The notes under the pieces were generated by a model that had not been told where the DNA came from, did not search any database, and saw only the letters and a program-made list of their open reading frames with translations. A stretch of 64,000 nt of DNA, from NCBI GenBank assembly GCA_012656075.1, contig JAAKBF010000039.1:310001-374000 (forward strand), read 5' to 3'. Positions 46,180 to 58,000 of the stretch are shown piece after piece (positions within the stretch are counted from its first letter, which is position 1; each line of letters begins with the position of its first letter). This DNA is from Phytophthora hibernalis (taxonomy: Eukaryota > Oomycota > Peronosporomycetes > Peronosporales > Peronosporaceae). Both the position numbers and the translations under genes were made by a program.

Positions 46180-46402
46180 TGTTGATGTGATGCGTTGCTT
46201 GGAAGGCAAATGCCGATTTGAGTTGATTAGTTTACTTAACCTGCTCTACTAGTCCTTCCTACTTGCTGCCTTGGCCTCGATCTCAGCCAGCCACATGCAT
46301 TGACCAATGGCATTGCAGCCCGGAACGGTTCAGCCTTAACCGTTCCCCACGGTCCCAATGTAATATACGAACCGTGCATGAGCGGGGCACAGATGCTCAA
46401 CA
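46180..46402 (-). repeat. Copia 5' LTR
   Basis: 223 bp, two substitutions and no indels relative to the LTR at 41929-42151. The primer-binding site should lie just below 46180 on the minus strand; the sequence there (AGGTTAACAGGTTAACAGCC) contains a short AGGTTAAC duplication, and I could not match it to a tRNA. Confidence 0.9.
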
Positions 46403-48519
46403 AAAATGCATATTATACTACTTCAAAAGTAGAAATACTATGCTGAAGTACATCTACTTGTCTGCCGTTTGCACCTGTGAGATCGCTGGACAGGTCCGTT
46501 AATTAATAAATGGAACGGCGGAAGTACCTCATCAGTCGTACGTGTACAAGAAGCAGCTTCAACTGTGCAAAATCGCGTGTTTCATAGGTGAATTGACGGT
46601 GGCAATTGGTACAGGTTTTTGATAGTGAAATAAATTATTGCTCAAGGTGTCGGGACCAAAATAAGTTATTGAGTGGACACAGTGGACAGCAAGAAATACA
46701 TTATTGTATGGTAAAATAAATGCATTATTGATATTGCACTTCCCAGAGAATTTCCGCCTGGATGGGATGAACGACGCGATTTCTACGTTTAAGATTACGG
46801 TTTTAAATCGAGGCGTAGATGCTGGTATGATGTACGTTTGCTCTTTGTAACCGCAACTGGTAGTCACTCAACGTTGGCATCTATCTGTTGGAACAAGGAC
46901 ACTAACGCCGTTCGAGCCGAGCAGTGCGTTCGAATACATTTTCAATGACGTTCTCGCGCGCTTGGTGGTTTTTGGAGAAAAAGGTTAAAGTCCTTCTGAC
47001 TCCTGCGTAGATTTCTTAAAAACGGCGCAATGGGGTCACAGACATAATATACTTCGAATATATAGAAGGTAGATACATGGCTAAGTGAACAACTTGTAAG
47101 TAAGACCACACCATCCATTTAAACGCGTATCGAAGAGCATTAACGAAGGGAATACTTCTACTGAAGTACTAGGCTATTAGGAAATAGGACTCACCGACGA
47201 CCATTTTACCTTTTCCACTGAAACCATCGCGCCGCAAAAGTCTTTCAACGTTGACAATGGGATATTTATCAGCACTGCCCACAAGATTAGCTCAATCGGC
47301 TAAATAGGACGACCTCCTTAAAAACGAAAAACACCCTCCAAGGATGCATCAACCATTGGATTCTAGATAGAAGTTATAATACTACCGGTAGGGGTGACGC
47401 ATCAAAATGGAGAGCGATGATGCTCCAACTTCACGGCGGACTTTCGGCGCGACGGAATCAACGACGCGATTTCCTCTTTCATGGCGATAGAAATGGGGAA
47501 GTCAAGAACGAGGAGCTCTCCCCATAAACGCGACGGTCGGTGATGAAAGAAGCAATACAACAAAAAATAGCACCATTGACGCTCTGTAGGCCCCAAATTT
47601 TAATGCCACGACACACTTTTGCTCCGCAATACTTCAAAGTATTAGCCCACAACACAATGTATCCGCTCTCTAACACGATTAAAGTTCCTTAGACCACTTG
47701 TGCTAGAGTAGGTAATATTCTCATTCGACAGCTCGTACTGTGGTCGTTTGAACGTGCGTGTCTACGATCCGGTTCAAGTGACATTGTGAGTGTTGCTTCA
47801 AGAGAAGCGCTGGTACCTACAGAAACTTGACCGTAACTGGTTTATCAAGTGACATTCAAGACGGCCACCTTGCAGAAATGTGGCCGTTGGTCTTGCTCTT
47901 AGGCAAGGTGCCAAACTGCATTAAATACCTCATTTAATGAGTGCGTGTACTTCAAGATATCGCGAAATCAGTGTGGTTTCGTATGCCCTTTATCTGAGAT
48001 CCTAAAGTGTATTTCCAAAAGCTAATTGGACATGCAGCGAGCGTGAACATCAGAATTAAACTTAACCCTTTTAACGTTGAGTGAAGTCTACATGTAGTAG
48101 TGGCAACGCTAGCTGTTCATTGTCCAATCGAACTTGTCGAGTTTTGACGCCTTGGGTAACACAGGCCGCCTAAAATCCGGCATTTGGCCCGGCCATAACC
48201 CAAACGCCCGTATTGAGAGTGGCCGGTGCATTCCTCCTTGGAATCCCTCGAGCAGCAATGTGGTACATCTTACTGTTATAGCAGCAATTCACTTCTACTG
48301 TATAGCTACATGTATTAATTGTTGCTATTTGCCAAAAGGAGGACATACTGACTGGGATGTACCCTGACCTTGTTTATTGTCTCTCAGGCCCAAACAACAT
48401 CCTACATTGTATTGTAAAAATCAATCTTGTGGGCGATGCTGCAAATTAGCGACATATATCATTCGTTTTCGTGGCAAGTGATCACTAACACCGGCAAATA
48501 AAAGCCCATACCAACGCCA
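46403..48519. other. Gene-free AT-rich spacer
   Basis: No convincing gene was found. Two short related blocks (GACGCGATTTCTACGTTTA near 46773 and ACGCGATTTCCTCTTTC near 47464) suggest decayed repeats. Several minus-strand open stretches of 60-100 codons are present but lack any recognisable feature. Confidence 0.4.
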
Positions 48520-48527
48520 GCAAGCGC

Positions 48528-51332
48528 TAGTGCTGGTTGGGAACACCGATCGTTCAGAACGTTCGCGTTATTCCTCCTGTCGATGTTGTTCGGAGTTTGT
48601 TCGCGTTGTTCATCTATAATTACGTTGTTCATCTTCCATTAAGTACGAAATTGAGGTCGCCTCCGATGCGGAATCAAAAGGAAACTTGGCGAGCCGAGCG
48701 TGAGCATGATCATGCCCCGCTTGACGCCGTCTTTGGCCCTTCGTACACCGAGACTACCGCCTGGGTTACCAGACAGAGTTCTTCCGAGATGTCCGCCTCC
48801 TGAATCTTCACAAAGACGCAGGTCCATGAATTTCTTCGGCAGATCACCGGGAGTTCGATATACTCCATATCCACAGCAGCGGGGTCTTGCGGATCGTCGC
48901 GTGTCGGAGGGATGTGAAGAAGATTTCCCCCTCGGGAGATATGACCAAGAAGACACAACAGAGAGACGCCAACAAAACAGTCCACCGTCAGAAGCCTTTC
49001 ACGACTACAGCATTTTTCAAGACAACACGCTACAAGGTACCAGCTTTGATCAGGATCGTAATCAAGAAACAAGTGATCAGCATGGAGATGTACAAGGTAA
49101 CAGTGCTCTACCAGCGGTTGGCCGGCCCGGAATGAAACCTGGTCCGATTTGGCAACACTACAAGAAACGGGACAATAAACTCACGGACAAGTGGAGAGCC
49201 GGGGCTTCCATCTCATTATTGGCAGCGGATATCCCAAGCGGAATATGATACCTCATGTCCTCAACCGCTCAGAAATATCACTCGTGGACAAACGTTTCCT
49301 GCGGAGGCACTATGATATTCCTGCTGAAGTAACCACTACTGCGCCCCAACAGCAGCCAACTACTAATGCTGTTGTGCCCTCAGTGCGCGCAAAGCTTCCA
49401 CAGGAGCGCAAAAGCCACCGAACCCCAACCCCGAGGACGAATTTGAGTTGATGCTAGCGCGCATGTGGGTCATTTGTGCGTTGCCTTATGTCCTGATTGA
49501 AGCACCTATTGTGCGCATTTTGTTCCTCCGGTTGGTTCCCCATTTAAAACTGCCGTCCAAGGGCAAGCTTTCCGGCCTCCTGCTGGTTCTAGTACGCGAC
49601 GAAATCCAAGCCAAGGTCATCGCGACTATCAGAAAAATAGGTAGTGACACTCGTGACTGACGCTTATACTGACGTCAATAAGTCGAGCATCATCAATTTC
49701 ATGGTTACTGGTCCAGGAATGAAATCATTCGTCTGGTCGTCGCTGCATACGGGAACTGCGCAGCACACAGCGGTTTATTTAGCTAAAGAACTGGAACGAG
49801 TGGTTAATGAAATTCAGACGAAGACGGGAGCAATGGTGACAGCAGTAATGACCGATAATGCCAGTAATATGTCTGGGGCGTGGGCGATATTGGAGGGCAA
49901 GCTCTCTGTGTTTGGTGGTGGTTGTGCTGCTCACGTTCTCAACCTCGTGATGGAAGAGGTGTTCAAGGCGATTCCTTTCGTCACTGACGTGAAGGACATA
50001 GCGTACAAAATCGACCGAATGGTTCACGATCATCATAGGCTTCTGGAGAAGATCAGAATTTTGCAAGATACAATGATTCCGAATGGTGAGGCGTCAATAA
50101 GAAGTCGCCGTACTTTAGCAATCCTTGCACCCACCCGATGATATTCCCTGCACTCCTGCATTAAGAGCGTGCTGACAAACCACGACGTGCTGGACGACCT
50201 CTTCCGTGCCCCACGTCACAACATCCAGCGGGTCGTTACGACACAATTGAGGTGGAAGTTCACATTGGATCCGACGAATTCTGGAAAAAGCTCAAATACG
50301 TAGTGGCCCTGGTTGAACCAATAATCGAGGCATTGGGGGTGCTAGAATCTGACGAAGCAGAACCTTCTCGAGTATATGAGCAATTCAGACGGCTACTTGA
50401 AGGATATTCTACTGCACCACTTAGCCCGCTGGTAGACGGACAATTTCATCAAAGCTTTGGTGATCCCACCTCTGAAGCCGCTGAAGAGCTGCGTAATCGT
50501 GGTAGAAGTCAACACCAGCATGATGATGTTCCGTTCGCCACGAGGTCTCGTGTTTGTGCGAAGTTCAGAGCTGTGATCAAAAAGCGATGGGATTACTGTC
50601 ACAGGAATGCAATGGGGATGGCCTTCCTCTTGGATCCAAACACTGCCTCTTCTCAATTTGTTGGTTCGGATGAGTCAAAGTTCATTAAAGAAGATTGTGA
50701 TTACGCCGACAAAAAAACAAGATGCTGGAGCGCATGAACCTTACGCGTGTCGAGTTCAACAAACACATCTACGATTTTGCTGCGGAAAAGAAGAGCTGGA
50801 GTGATGAAGAAAAAGAGGAGTGCGCAGGGGCTAGACCGCGAAGCTGGTGGAAAGTTAATGCGAACAAGAACGATATGTATCGAGTGATCTCCCATCTTGC
50901 GGATATTGTGTTCTCTATTTCGACTTCGTCGGCGGAAAACGAGAGGGCGTGGAGTATCATGGATTTCATTCATTCAAAGAAAAGAAACTGTCTAAAAGCG
51001 GCGAAGGTCGACATGCTCACGTCTAGTTATGTCAACGATGGTATTCTCTATGACGACAAAATCGACCTCGCTCGAGTGCAGACGTATCCCGAGTCGGAAG
51101 TGGTGGATATTAAAGTTTCCAACCCCAGGCCGTGCTGCAGCTTTGACAGCAGTCTCGTTCAACCTCGTAGCTAGCGAGGGTACCCATTAGGTTTTGAATT
51201 CAAGTCTGCAAGCAATATTTGTGTTGTTAACGATTCCACTGAGCGGGCAAAATAACAGTAACAGTTTTGGAAACTTTCCGAACAAATTCCGAATGTTCGG
51301 AGTTGTTCGGAAAGTGTTCGCATCCTGCACTA
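48528..51332 (+). mobile_element. hAT transposon, 2,805 bp, with perfect 8-bp target duplication
   Basis: Ends TAGTGCTGGTTGGGAACAC (left) and TAGTGCAGGATGCGAACAC (right end read inward) form imperfect terminal repeats. GCAAGCGC stands immediately outside both (48520-48527 and 51333-51340). The length fits an autonomous hAT, and a nearly complete transposase lies inside. Confidence 0.9.
48700..51174 (+). pseudogene. hAT transposase with BED-like finger, frameshifted
   Basis: An N-terminal disordered region is followed by a BED-finger-like stretch (PIWQHYKKRDNKLTDKWRAG, then YPKRNMIPHVLNR in the next frame, with Cys positions not readable). The catalytic core is clear: VTDAYTDVNKSSIINFM near 49645-49700 and VMTDNASNMSGAWAILEGKL near 49845, followed by GCAAHVLNLVMEEVF. 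The C-terminal hAT dimerisation domain is intact at 50722-51174 (SSAENERAWSIMDFIHSKKR). The gene is split into five frames by single shifts (near 49240, 49450, 49650, 50130 and 50730). The elements of an active enzyme are otherwise present. Confidence 0.75.
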
Positions 51333-51340
51333 GCAAGCGC

Positions 51341-52051
51341 AAGCACAACAAATGTCCAAAAGAAGATCCGAGTAGAGGGCTTCCAGGGCGACGAGGCGTC
51401 GCATCATCCCTAGCGCCGGAGTGCATACCAGATGGCCACTCTATAACAGAGAAAGAAGCATGCTTCTCAACAACACTTGAGACGTTTTAGTGCAGCACAA
51501 AGGCTCGTGCAGGCTTCGGGCAGGTGTTTTCGCACTTAAAAGAAGTTAATTACAAAAATAGCCCCGACCAGAATGCTTTTATTTTAAAAAAATGGGCATG
51601 CGGGAACCGCTTCCGTACGGGTCTAGCGGACCTCTCGTTGGAGGATCTGCTGTACGAGTATCTTAGACGCATAACCGATGGATAAATCGCGGCATAGCAC
51701 CCTGGAAGCTCGTGTTTCCAGACGCCGGTTTAAAGAAATTGAAAACTCAGAAATATGGCACGCGACGGATTTTAGGCAGCCTGGTGTAACATCTGTGGTG
51801 TTGTTACGTTAATATTCACTTACGTTTTAAGACCACTAGGACAGTGTAGTATGCGGAAGGAGCGCTGATGTATTGTACGTAGTGGTACTTCCCCTCCGAT
51901 AAGGAGTCGTGCCAGCTCAGTTGTTTCTTCCAAATTACACCGCGAATCTCACAAAAATACGACTTCATTGAAACGTTACTCACACAGGAATTTTTTCTGC
52001 AAGACTCAAAGATGGAGCCGTCACAGCAGCAGCTCCACTTTGGCCCGTTTT
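51341..52051. other. Intergenic spacer
   Basis: No gene or repeat was recognised between the hAT element and the stop of the metalloprotease gene; it should include that gene's 3' end signals. Confidence 0.4.
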
Positions 52052-53293
52052 CTAAAAGTCGTAGCGAGACTTGATGTTCTCCAGAACACTACGCACCAAC
52101 CACCCGTCCCCGTCGGTAAGCGTGAAACTCTCATCCATCACACAGGCAGGGTAGCCGCTGGGCTTGTTTTCGGCCACGTACATCTCCGGCAAGCCGAATC
52201 CGTGTCCCATCTCGTGCAAAATGACAGTCATCTCTTCATCACCCATGGTGTTCAACATGTCGCTCACTTCAACGCGCTGGCCCCAGTCACCACCCGTGCC
52301 AACAGCGCCACCGGTCCCCGGTGTCGTCGACGGCCACAGGGACATGTCAAACGGTTTGCCCTTGCACGAACTTGTGTCCGCGCTAGCAGCCTGGCCTTGG
52401 TGCTTGTAGCATTCGTCGGGGCATTGGGGACTGCCTTCGGTGTCCAGAATTCCCTCGTAGATCGTGCCCAGGGAGTCGTCACTCCAGTCCATGATTGACT
52501 TGTCGCGCACCGCAAACCCCACAATCGTGATGTCAATCTTCTCGATCGGCCAGCAAGCATATCCAACCAGCCAGCGATTCCATAAGTTGATCTGCTTTTC
52601 GATCATGGCCTGGAACTTGGATGCCACTGCTTTGGTCAGCCTCTGCTCGTTGTCCCAGCGGACGCAGTAGCTGAGCGAGCCATTGTTGGTCACGAGCTGG
52701 TCGAAGATGAGATTCTGGAACTGCGGGATGTATTCCTCCATCGTGTTCTTCCAGACCCAGTCCACATCCCCGCGGGTGAGAGACGTGCTCGGGTTGCCAA
52801 TGACGCATTTGCCGCTGGCCGAACTGATGTCTCCAAACGTGGCATGATCGCCAGAAGATGGAACACTCCCAGTCGATTCGCTGGAGGAACCTTGTGTTGG
52901 GGACGAGCTTCCTTGTGTTACCTCGTTCGACTCTAAGGAACCCTCAGTCGAGGTTTGAGCAGCGCTCGAGCTGTCTTCGCTCGTCTGGGTTGCTTCATAG
53001 GATCCGGATTGAGTAGCTGGTGCTTCAGTTGAGCTCTGCGTCTGGAATGAACTTCCCTCGGTCGCTTGGCTAGATACAAACGAATCGCTTTGGGTAAGTG
53101 CGGGGACTTTTAAAATCGGCGCTTCGGTGATGTCGGGTGCTGATGTAGACACAGGAGAAGGGGTGCTCTTAGACTTGGGGTAGAAGCACTTGGCTGCCGA
53201 GGTGACAGAGGTGCTCACCGCAAGCGCCAAAAGTGCGATGGCCACCACCGCTGGTGCTGAAATACCGGGACGGGAAGTTCGACGTGTCTTCAT
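52052..53293 (-). CDS. Secreted zinc metalloprotease with Ser/Thr-rich stalk
   Basis: Intact 413-residue protein from the ATG at 53293. Residues about 1-33 form a signal peptide (VVAIALLALAVSTSVTSAA). Residues about 40-150 are Ser/Thr/Glu/Gln-rich and mucin-like, likely O-glycosylated. The catalytic domain at about 155-413 has H360-E-M-G-H364-G-F-G-L-P-E370, a HExxHxxGxxE zinc motif, and a Met in ACVMD at residue 386 that could form a metzincin-like Met-turn. Several Cys suggest disulfides outside the cell. The usual third metzincin ligand is His or Asp; here the position is Glu. A role in degrading host or environmental protein is likely for a secreted oomycete protease, but the substrate is unknown. 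It is the only undamaged host-type gene in the window. Confidence 0.8.
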   Translation of the reverse strand: MKTRRTSRPGISAPAVVAIALLALAVSTSVTSAAKCFYPKSKSTPSPVSTSAPDITEAPILKVPALTQSDSFVSSQATEGSSFQTQSSTEAPATQSGSYEATQTSEDSSSAAQTSTEGSLESNEVTQGSSSPTQGSSSESTGSVPSSGDHATFGDISSASGKCVIGNPSTSLTRGDVDWVWKNTMEEYIPQFQNLIFDQLVTNNGSLSYCVRWDNEQRLTKAVASKFQAMIEKQINLWNRWLVGYACWPIEKIDITIVGFAVRDKSIMDWSDDSLGTIYEGILDTEGSPQCPDECYKHQGQAASADTSSCKGKPFDMSLWPSTTPGTGGAVGTGGDWGQRVEVSDMLNTMGDEEMTVILHEMGHGFGLPEMYVAENKPSGYPACVMDESFTLTDGDGWLVRSVLENIKSRYDF

Positions 53294-54618
53294 GGCAAAT
53301 AAATCGGAAGTGGGAACATGGTCACTAGGGAATATATTGTCCAGTGCGATTGATCCATGATTTTAACGTTTGTACGCATGTCGTGTACAGCGTAATACTT
53401 TGAATTACGCGGGACAATACTGTAACTGTACCGTGAATGGCCGTGCGGGAAGCTAACCCTTAAAGTGATTACCGGTATTATACGTATAATAGGTATTTTC
53501 AACCACAGTGGTTTTGTCGTATTCGTAATAAATTATTGGAACTGACTAGTGGTACAAAACAACACATCCCCGGGATAAAGAGGGGGTGAAAGCAACCCGC
53601 TCGGCAGGCCGAAACAACGCCTGCGGTTTAAAGATCCGTGTGCGCAGCACGCGGGCTTAAACCCAGGACCAAGCAGGGTCACACCTAGCTCGGCTTAGGG
53701 TTGTGTCACCGCTCTCAGGGTTTTCAAGGGTGAAGCTTGGGTGTAGTTTTCGTGTCGGCATCTCCGACTTTCATAATTTGAAGCAAGATGACATCCGTCC
53801 TCCAGGCGACTTCAAAGTTTATACGATGTAGAAAAGACTCTAAATCATACATAACCTCCACAAATATTAAGTTTCAGTAGACTCGTTTTGTACCCCTAGC
53901 ACGAGCATAAATTATTACCACACAAAGTGGTTATAGGCAATATCTCTGAGCCAAAACGAAAGCTTTAAGAACGATAAAAGGGCATCTGAGGGGTCTACCA
54001 TGATCTCCCAACAGTTGGCTACACTACTGAACGTGTTTTGGGTCAAAATGAGCACCTTTTGCTCTGTCTGGCAGCCCCTGGCCGACCGTGAGGTCCATAT
54101 ACATGTAGTCACATGGGTTAGGCGAGCCATTATGCTTGGTAAACATAAATCATAAAAACCACGTTGGGTTGAAAATCACCTCTTTTACCGAGTTGCGCGA
54201 GGTCTTCTCACAACACTTTGATCGGAAGAAGAACCATTTGGTGTTCACTCTCTTCCATCCGAAGCCACCGCTCGCGCCTGGAATCGAACAGTACCGGTAT
54301 TAATACATGTAGTAGGTTGATCCGCGTCTACATGTACACGTACCGGTATTAATAATATCTATTGTAAAAGCGAACCACGTAATACAAATTATCGGTATTA
54401 CGCTGTACATTTGCACGGCTTGCGACTCGCAAGTGGGAGGATCCCTCTACCCTTGATATTTTGAAATGATGTGCAGCCCGTGACTGAGCGGATTTATTCT
54501 GGAATTTATAGGGGTAAAGGTACGGCTACGTACTACGATACGTACATGTACTGTACGCGATTAATTTGGACTTCATTGGTGTGGACCACTCCATTAGTAG
54601 GTATTGCCTGGCATATAC
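53294..54618. other. Intergenic region with one strong hairpin
   Basis: No gene was recognised. At 53626-53665 GGTTTAAAGATCCGTGTGCG pairs imperfectly with the following CAGCACGCGGGCTTAAACC, giving a stable stem. TACCGGTATTAATA occurs twice at 54293-54360. The lower part holds the promoter of the metalloprotease gene. Confidence 0.35.
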
Positions 54619-55069
54619 TTGACCCTTTCGCGAGCCGCCTATCTTAACTATGCAATACAAAGCAAAAATGTTTGTTTCCTAAAGGAGACAAAATGCTACA
54701 TTTTGAGGTGGTGATGGGCTCTCCTTCTAAGTACGTGTCCATACAACGTGACTCCAGCAGTTACATTTTACGGTAGGATCCTCGTGAAAGGAGGCAAAAT
54801 GCTTCATTTGATGAAGACACGGTACTGTCTCGTCATGGCTCTGATTGGGCAGACATGACTCCTCTTCGCTGATAGGTCTAAAGCAGCCAATCAAAGGCCA
54901 CCAAAAGCTAAGTATTCCAACGTAATTTTCCCATCGCATATGGTATCATTGCATAAGCGTGCATCGACAACGGACGCAAAATAAGGATATAGCAATTGTC
55001 TTGTTTCTACTATGTCGACCACTCCGACGGCCGTGCTAACCGCTCATTTCCTGATATGTCCCTGGACAA

Positions 55070-58000
55070 ATGGCGGAGAAGCGCTCGATTGACGAAGAGA
55101 GTTCAACAGCACGGAAATGCCGGCGGACGGAGCAAGATATAGGGACTCAAGGCGATAATATCACACGGATGACGACGATGCTTGACTTGAACAGTGTGTG
55201 GGAAGAGCTCAAGACCGCCGGGTGGACGCATAAGCGACCACGCGGTCTTGACAGGTTCCGATATGTATTTCCTGGTCGCTCTGCTGGTGGAAAAGATGAA
55301 GAAGGTTTCCTTTTAGGTGAAGAGGCTGTATTGCGCCACTTCATTGAAAACTGTGAGTTTTATTGTAATTCGAGCCCTATGCATCCAGATTTCGATCTAA
55401 TTATGTTCTTATTATCGTGGTACAGCCGCTTCCCTACGGCAAGAAGTTAGCGGCATGGACGGACTTGTCGAACGGGATAGTGGTAGACAAGTTGGTGCAG
55501 CCGACGAGGCTGTAAGTGACCGTTCCGCAGCAGCCGCCCCTCAGCGATGTCGCGAGCCGCCTTGATTTAGGACGATCATCGAGGCGTATGGCAGGCAGGT
55601 GAGTCCTAGGAGAGTAGACCAATAACAACAACAATTCAATACAAAAGATATTAACTTGCTGGTTCCAAATCTTTTTACGACTGAGCTTTCCTAATTCCAA
55701 AGCGGCCGTCCTTCCGCTTCCACATGCATGCGTACCATCCTGCAGCAATCGTTCCGTGTCTGAGGCGACACCCCTTCTTCGCCTCTGCACGCCCTTGTCC
55801 TTGTCCTGGTCCTTGGCATTCTGTCCTCGCCATGCCTCGAAGCCTCCGCCGTCCGCGTTCCTTGGCGTAACTTCAAATTCGAAATATGGGGGCCCTGTTT
55901 CTACCAATCCCAGGGTCCCACCAAATAGAGCCAAAAACTATGGTTGCGTCACTGAGCGACCATCTCTCCGTAGCTGCGACAGGGCAGCCAGCTCATCCTC
56001 CCGTTGCTGCTCGGCACGAGTTGAGCAGCAATCCCGTCAAGCCGGATTGCTTCTGAGCCAAGCCGGTTGCCACCGTTCTGACTCGGAACAGCGAGAAGGT
56101 GATGAGCTTGGCGTCGGTGGTAATCAGTGTGGGGAATGGCGTGGTGTTGCAGCCCTCGATGTTGGTGATAGTATTAGCATCGTTACAGCTAACCAGCACA
56201 AAATAGTGGACGGGACACTCAGTCATGTTGGCGGCGATGACGACGATGATCGTGTTGGCGCTGCGGTAGACGCTGGCTACAGCGGACGTACCGCAGCGGT
56301 GGGTCGACGACACGGGCACAGTGGCGGCGATGGTAGACCTGTCGTTGCGGCTGAGTAGCAGCAAACCGTCGGCAGTACGCGCGGATATGGCGATAATGGC
56401 GGCGATGACGCTAACGAACGCGATAACACAGCTGTTGAGGCTGTTGATCGTTTTTGTGTCGCATCAGCTGGGCAGCCCGGTCAAGTTCGAGATCGTGGCC
56501 GTGTACAAGGGCGAAGGCGAGGGAGAGGTCGCGTTGGCCAGCGTGCGCGTGGATCTGGTAACAACGATAAGGCTGGAGAAGGCGGACGATATGAGCTCAG
56601 TACTGACAATGCTGGAAACGGTGAAGATGGGATCCGCGACAACAGTGTTACAGAAGATTTTTGGGATGCCTCGAGGACGAGGACGAGACCGTGGTGATGG
56701 TGATGGTAGTCGTAGTGGCCGCGAACGCGGTCGTGGAAGAAGTCGTGGAGGCCGAACCCCATGCAATGTGATCGACGAGGGAGTTCCTTCAAACATCGGG
56801 ACGGAGACTTCGACGCGACGTGAACCCGCGATAAGCCAACACATTCAAGAAGTTTCTGCGGATCAAACAAGTAATCCAACGCGCAGTACGCCGCAGAGAC
56901 GTACTCTTCCTGCTCCGTTAATGAAGCATCTTTACCTGAAGAAATTGGTGGCATTTTCACCACGTAAAGAACCATGGATGAAAGAAAAGGCGTACAGATG
57001 CGTGGGTACTGCCTATATTGTTAACCGGGTGTGTCGACGGGTGAAAAAGGCAAATAATGGTGGAATACTACAAGTGATTTGGCTTGATACACAGATTCAG
57101 AACACGGTCGAAACCATCAGGGTTGCTGCTATTCAGCGCGGGATCGAGAACTATCAGATTCTCGTGCGCTCGTCCAACGAACCGGCGTGGCGTGATTTAA
57201 CTGAGCCAGTGATAGATGTGGAGTTTCAGATGGAGGACACGCTGGATGAACTAGAGGTTGCATCAGAAGATGAACGTTTGGAGCTGTATGATTCAGAACG
57301 ATTGTAGCCGGTGAGCCGTCTAGAAGTGGAAATGGTGATATGTATGCAGTTTCAGCCTGACGTGGAATTCGATAGCCCCAATGGACCTCTACCAGCACAA
57401 AGACGACAGCACCACTACTCGAATACTACCCGAGTATAAACACCTATTTGCATACTCAGCATCCTCGAGCTTTTTGCCTACATTCCCATTTACTTCTGGA
57501 AAAATGTGATTCTCGAGCCATATTGCTACGCAGTGATTAAGAATGTTCGGATCACGACGCCGTTCACTACGCAAGAGCTGGTGATCTTCTTTGGGGTCAT
57601 GTTTTATATGACCCTCACCGACCAGGGTGAATATGCTAACTACTGGGGACAGCAAAGTGAAGATGCAATTTTGGAGGTGACTCTTCTAGTCTCGACAATG
57701 TGATGAGTCTAAATAGATTCAAGCTGCTTCGCCGATGTTTGAGTTTTCGTGCTGATCCGGGATCAACTGTAGCACAAGACCCGGCCGCCCGAATTAGGCC
57801 CCTATCGAATTTGATCAAGTGTACTGCTGGTCGCTACGTTGAACCGTGTTGTGACCTTGCTCTAGATGAAGCGAGTATTGCATGCCGGTCCCGCCATGGA
57901 CGGCATCTCATTGTGTACAACCCCATAAGCCTGATGGCAAGTATCACTTCCGTATGTACGTGGTATGCTGCTTACTCTCGAGGTATCATCAACATGGACA

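Larger units (their letters stand above)
41929..46402 (-). mobile_element. Young Copia LTR retrotransposon
   Basis: Identical-length LTRs of 223 bp (41929-42151 and 46180-46402), each TGTTGA...TCAACA, differ at only two positions, so the insertion is recent. All Copia domains are present in the order gag, protease, integrase, RT, RNase H on the minus strand. A purine-rich GTGGGAG sits next to the 3' LTR. I found no matching 5-bp target duplication (ATACT on the left, AAAAT on the right), which could mean recombination between copies. Confidence 0.9.

Noticed and set aside
46559..47600. Minus-strand open frames of 60-100 codons as small genes
   Set aside because: No signal peptide, domain or codon pattern was seen, and the two share a short repeated segment, which suggests decayed repeat sequence.
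53580..53760. tRNA or structured RNA gene
   Set aside because: The hairpin is strong, but there is no cloverleaf, no anticodon arm and no A/B box; only a hairpin can be supported.
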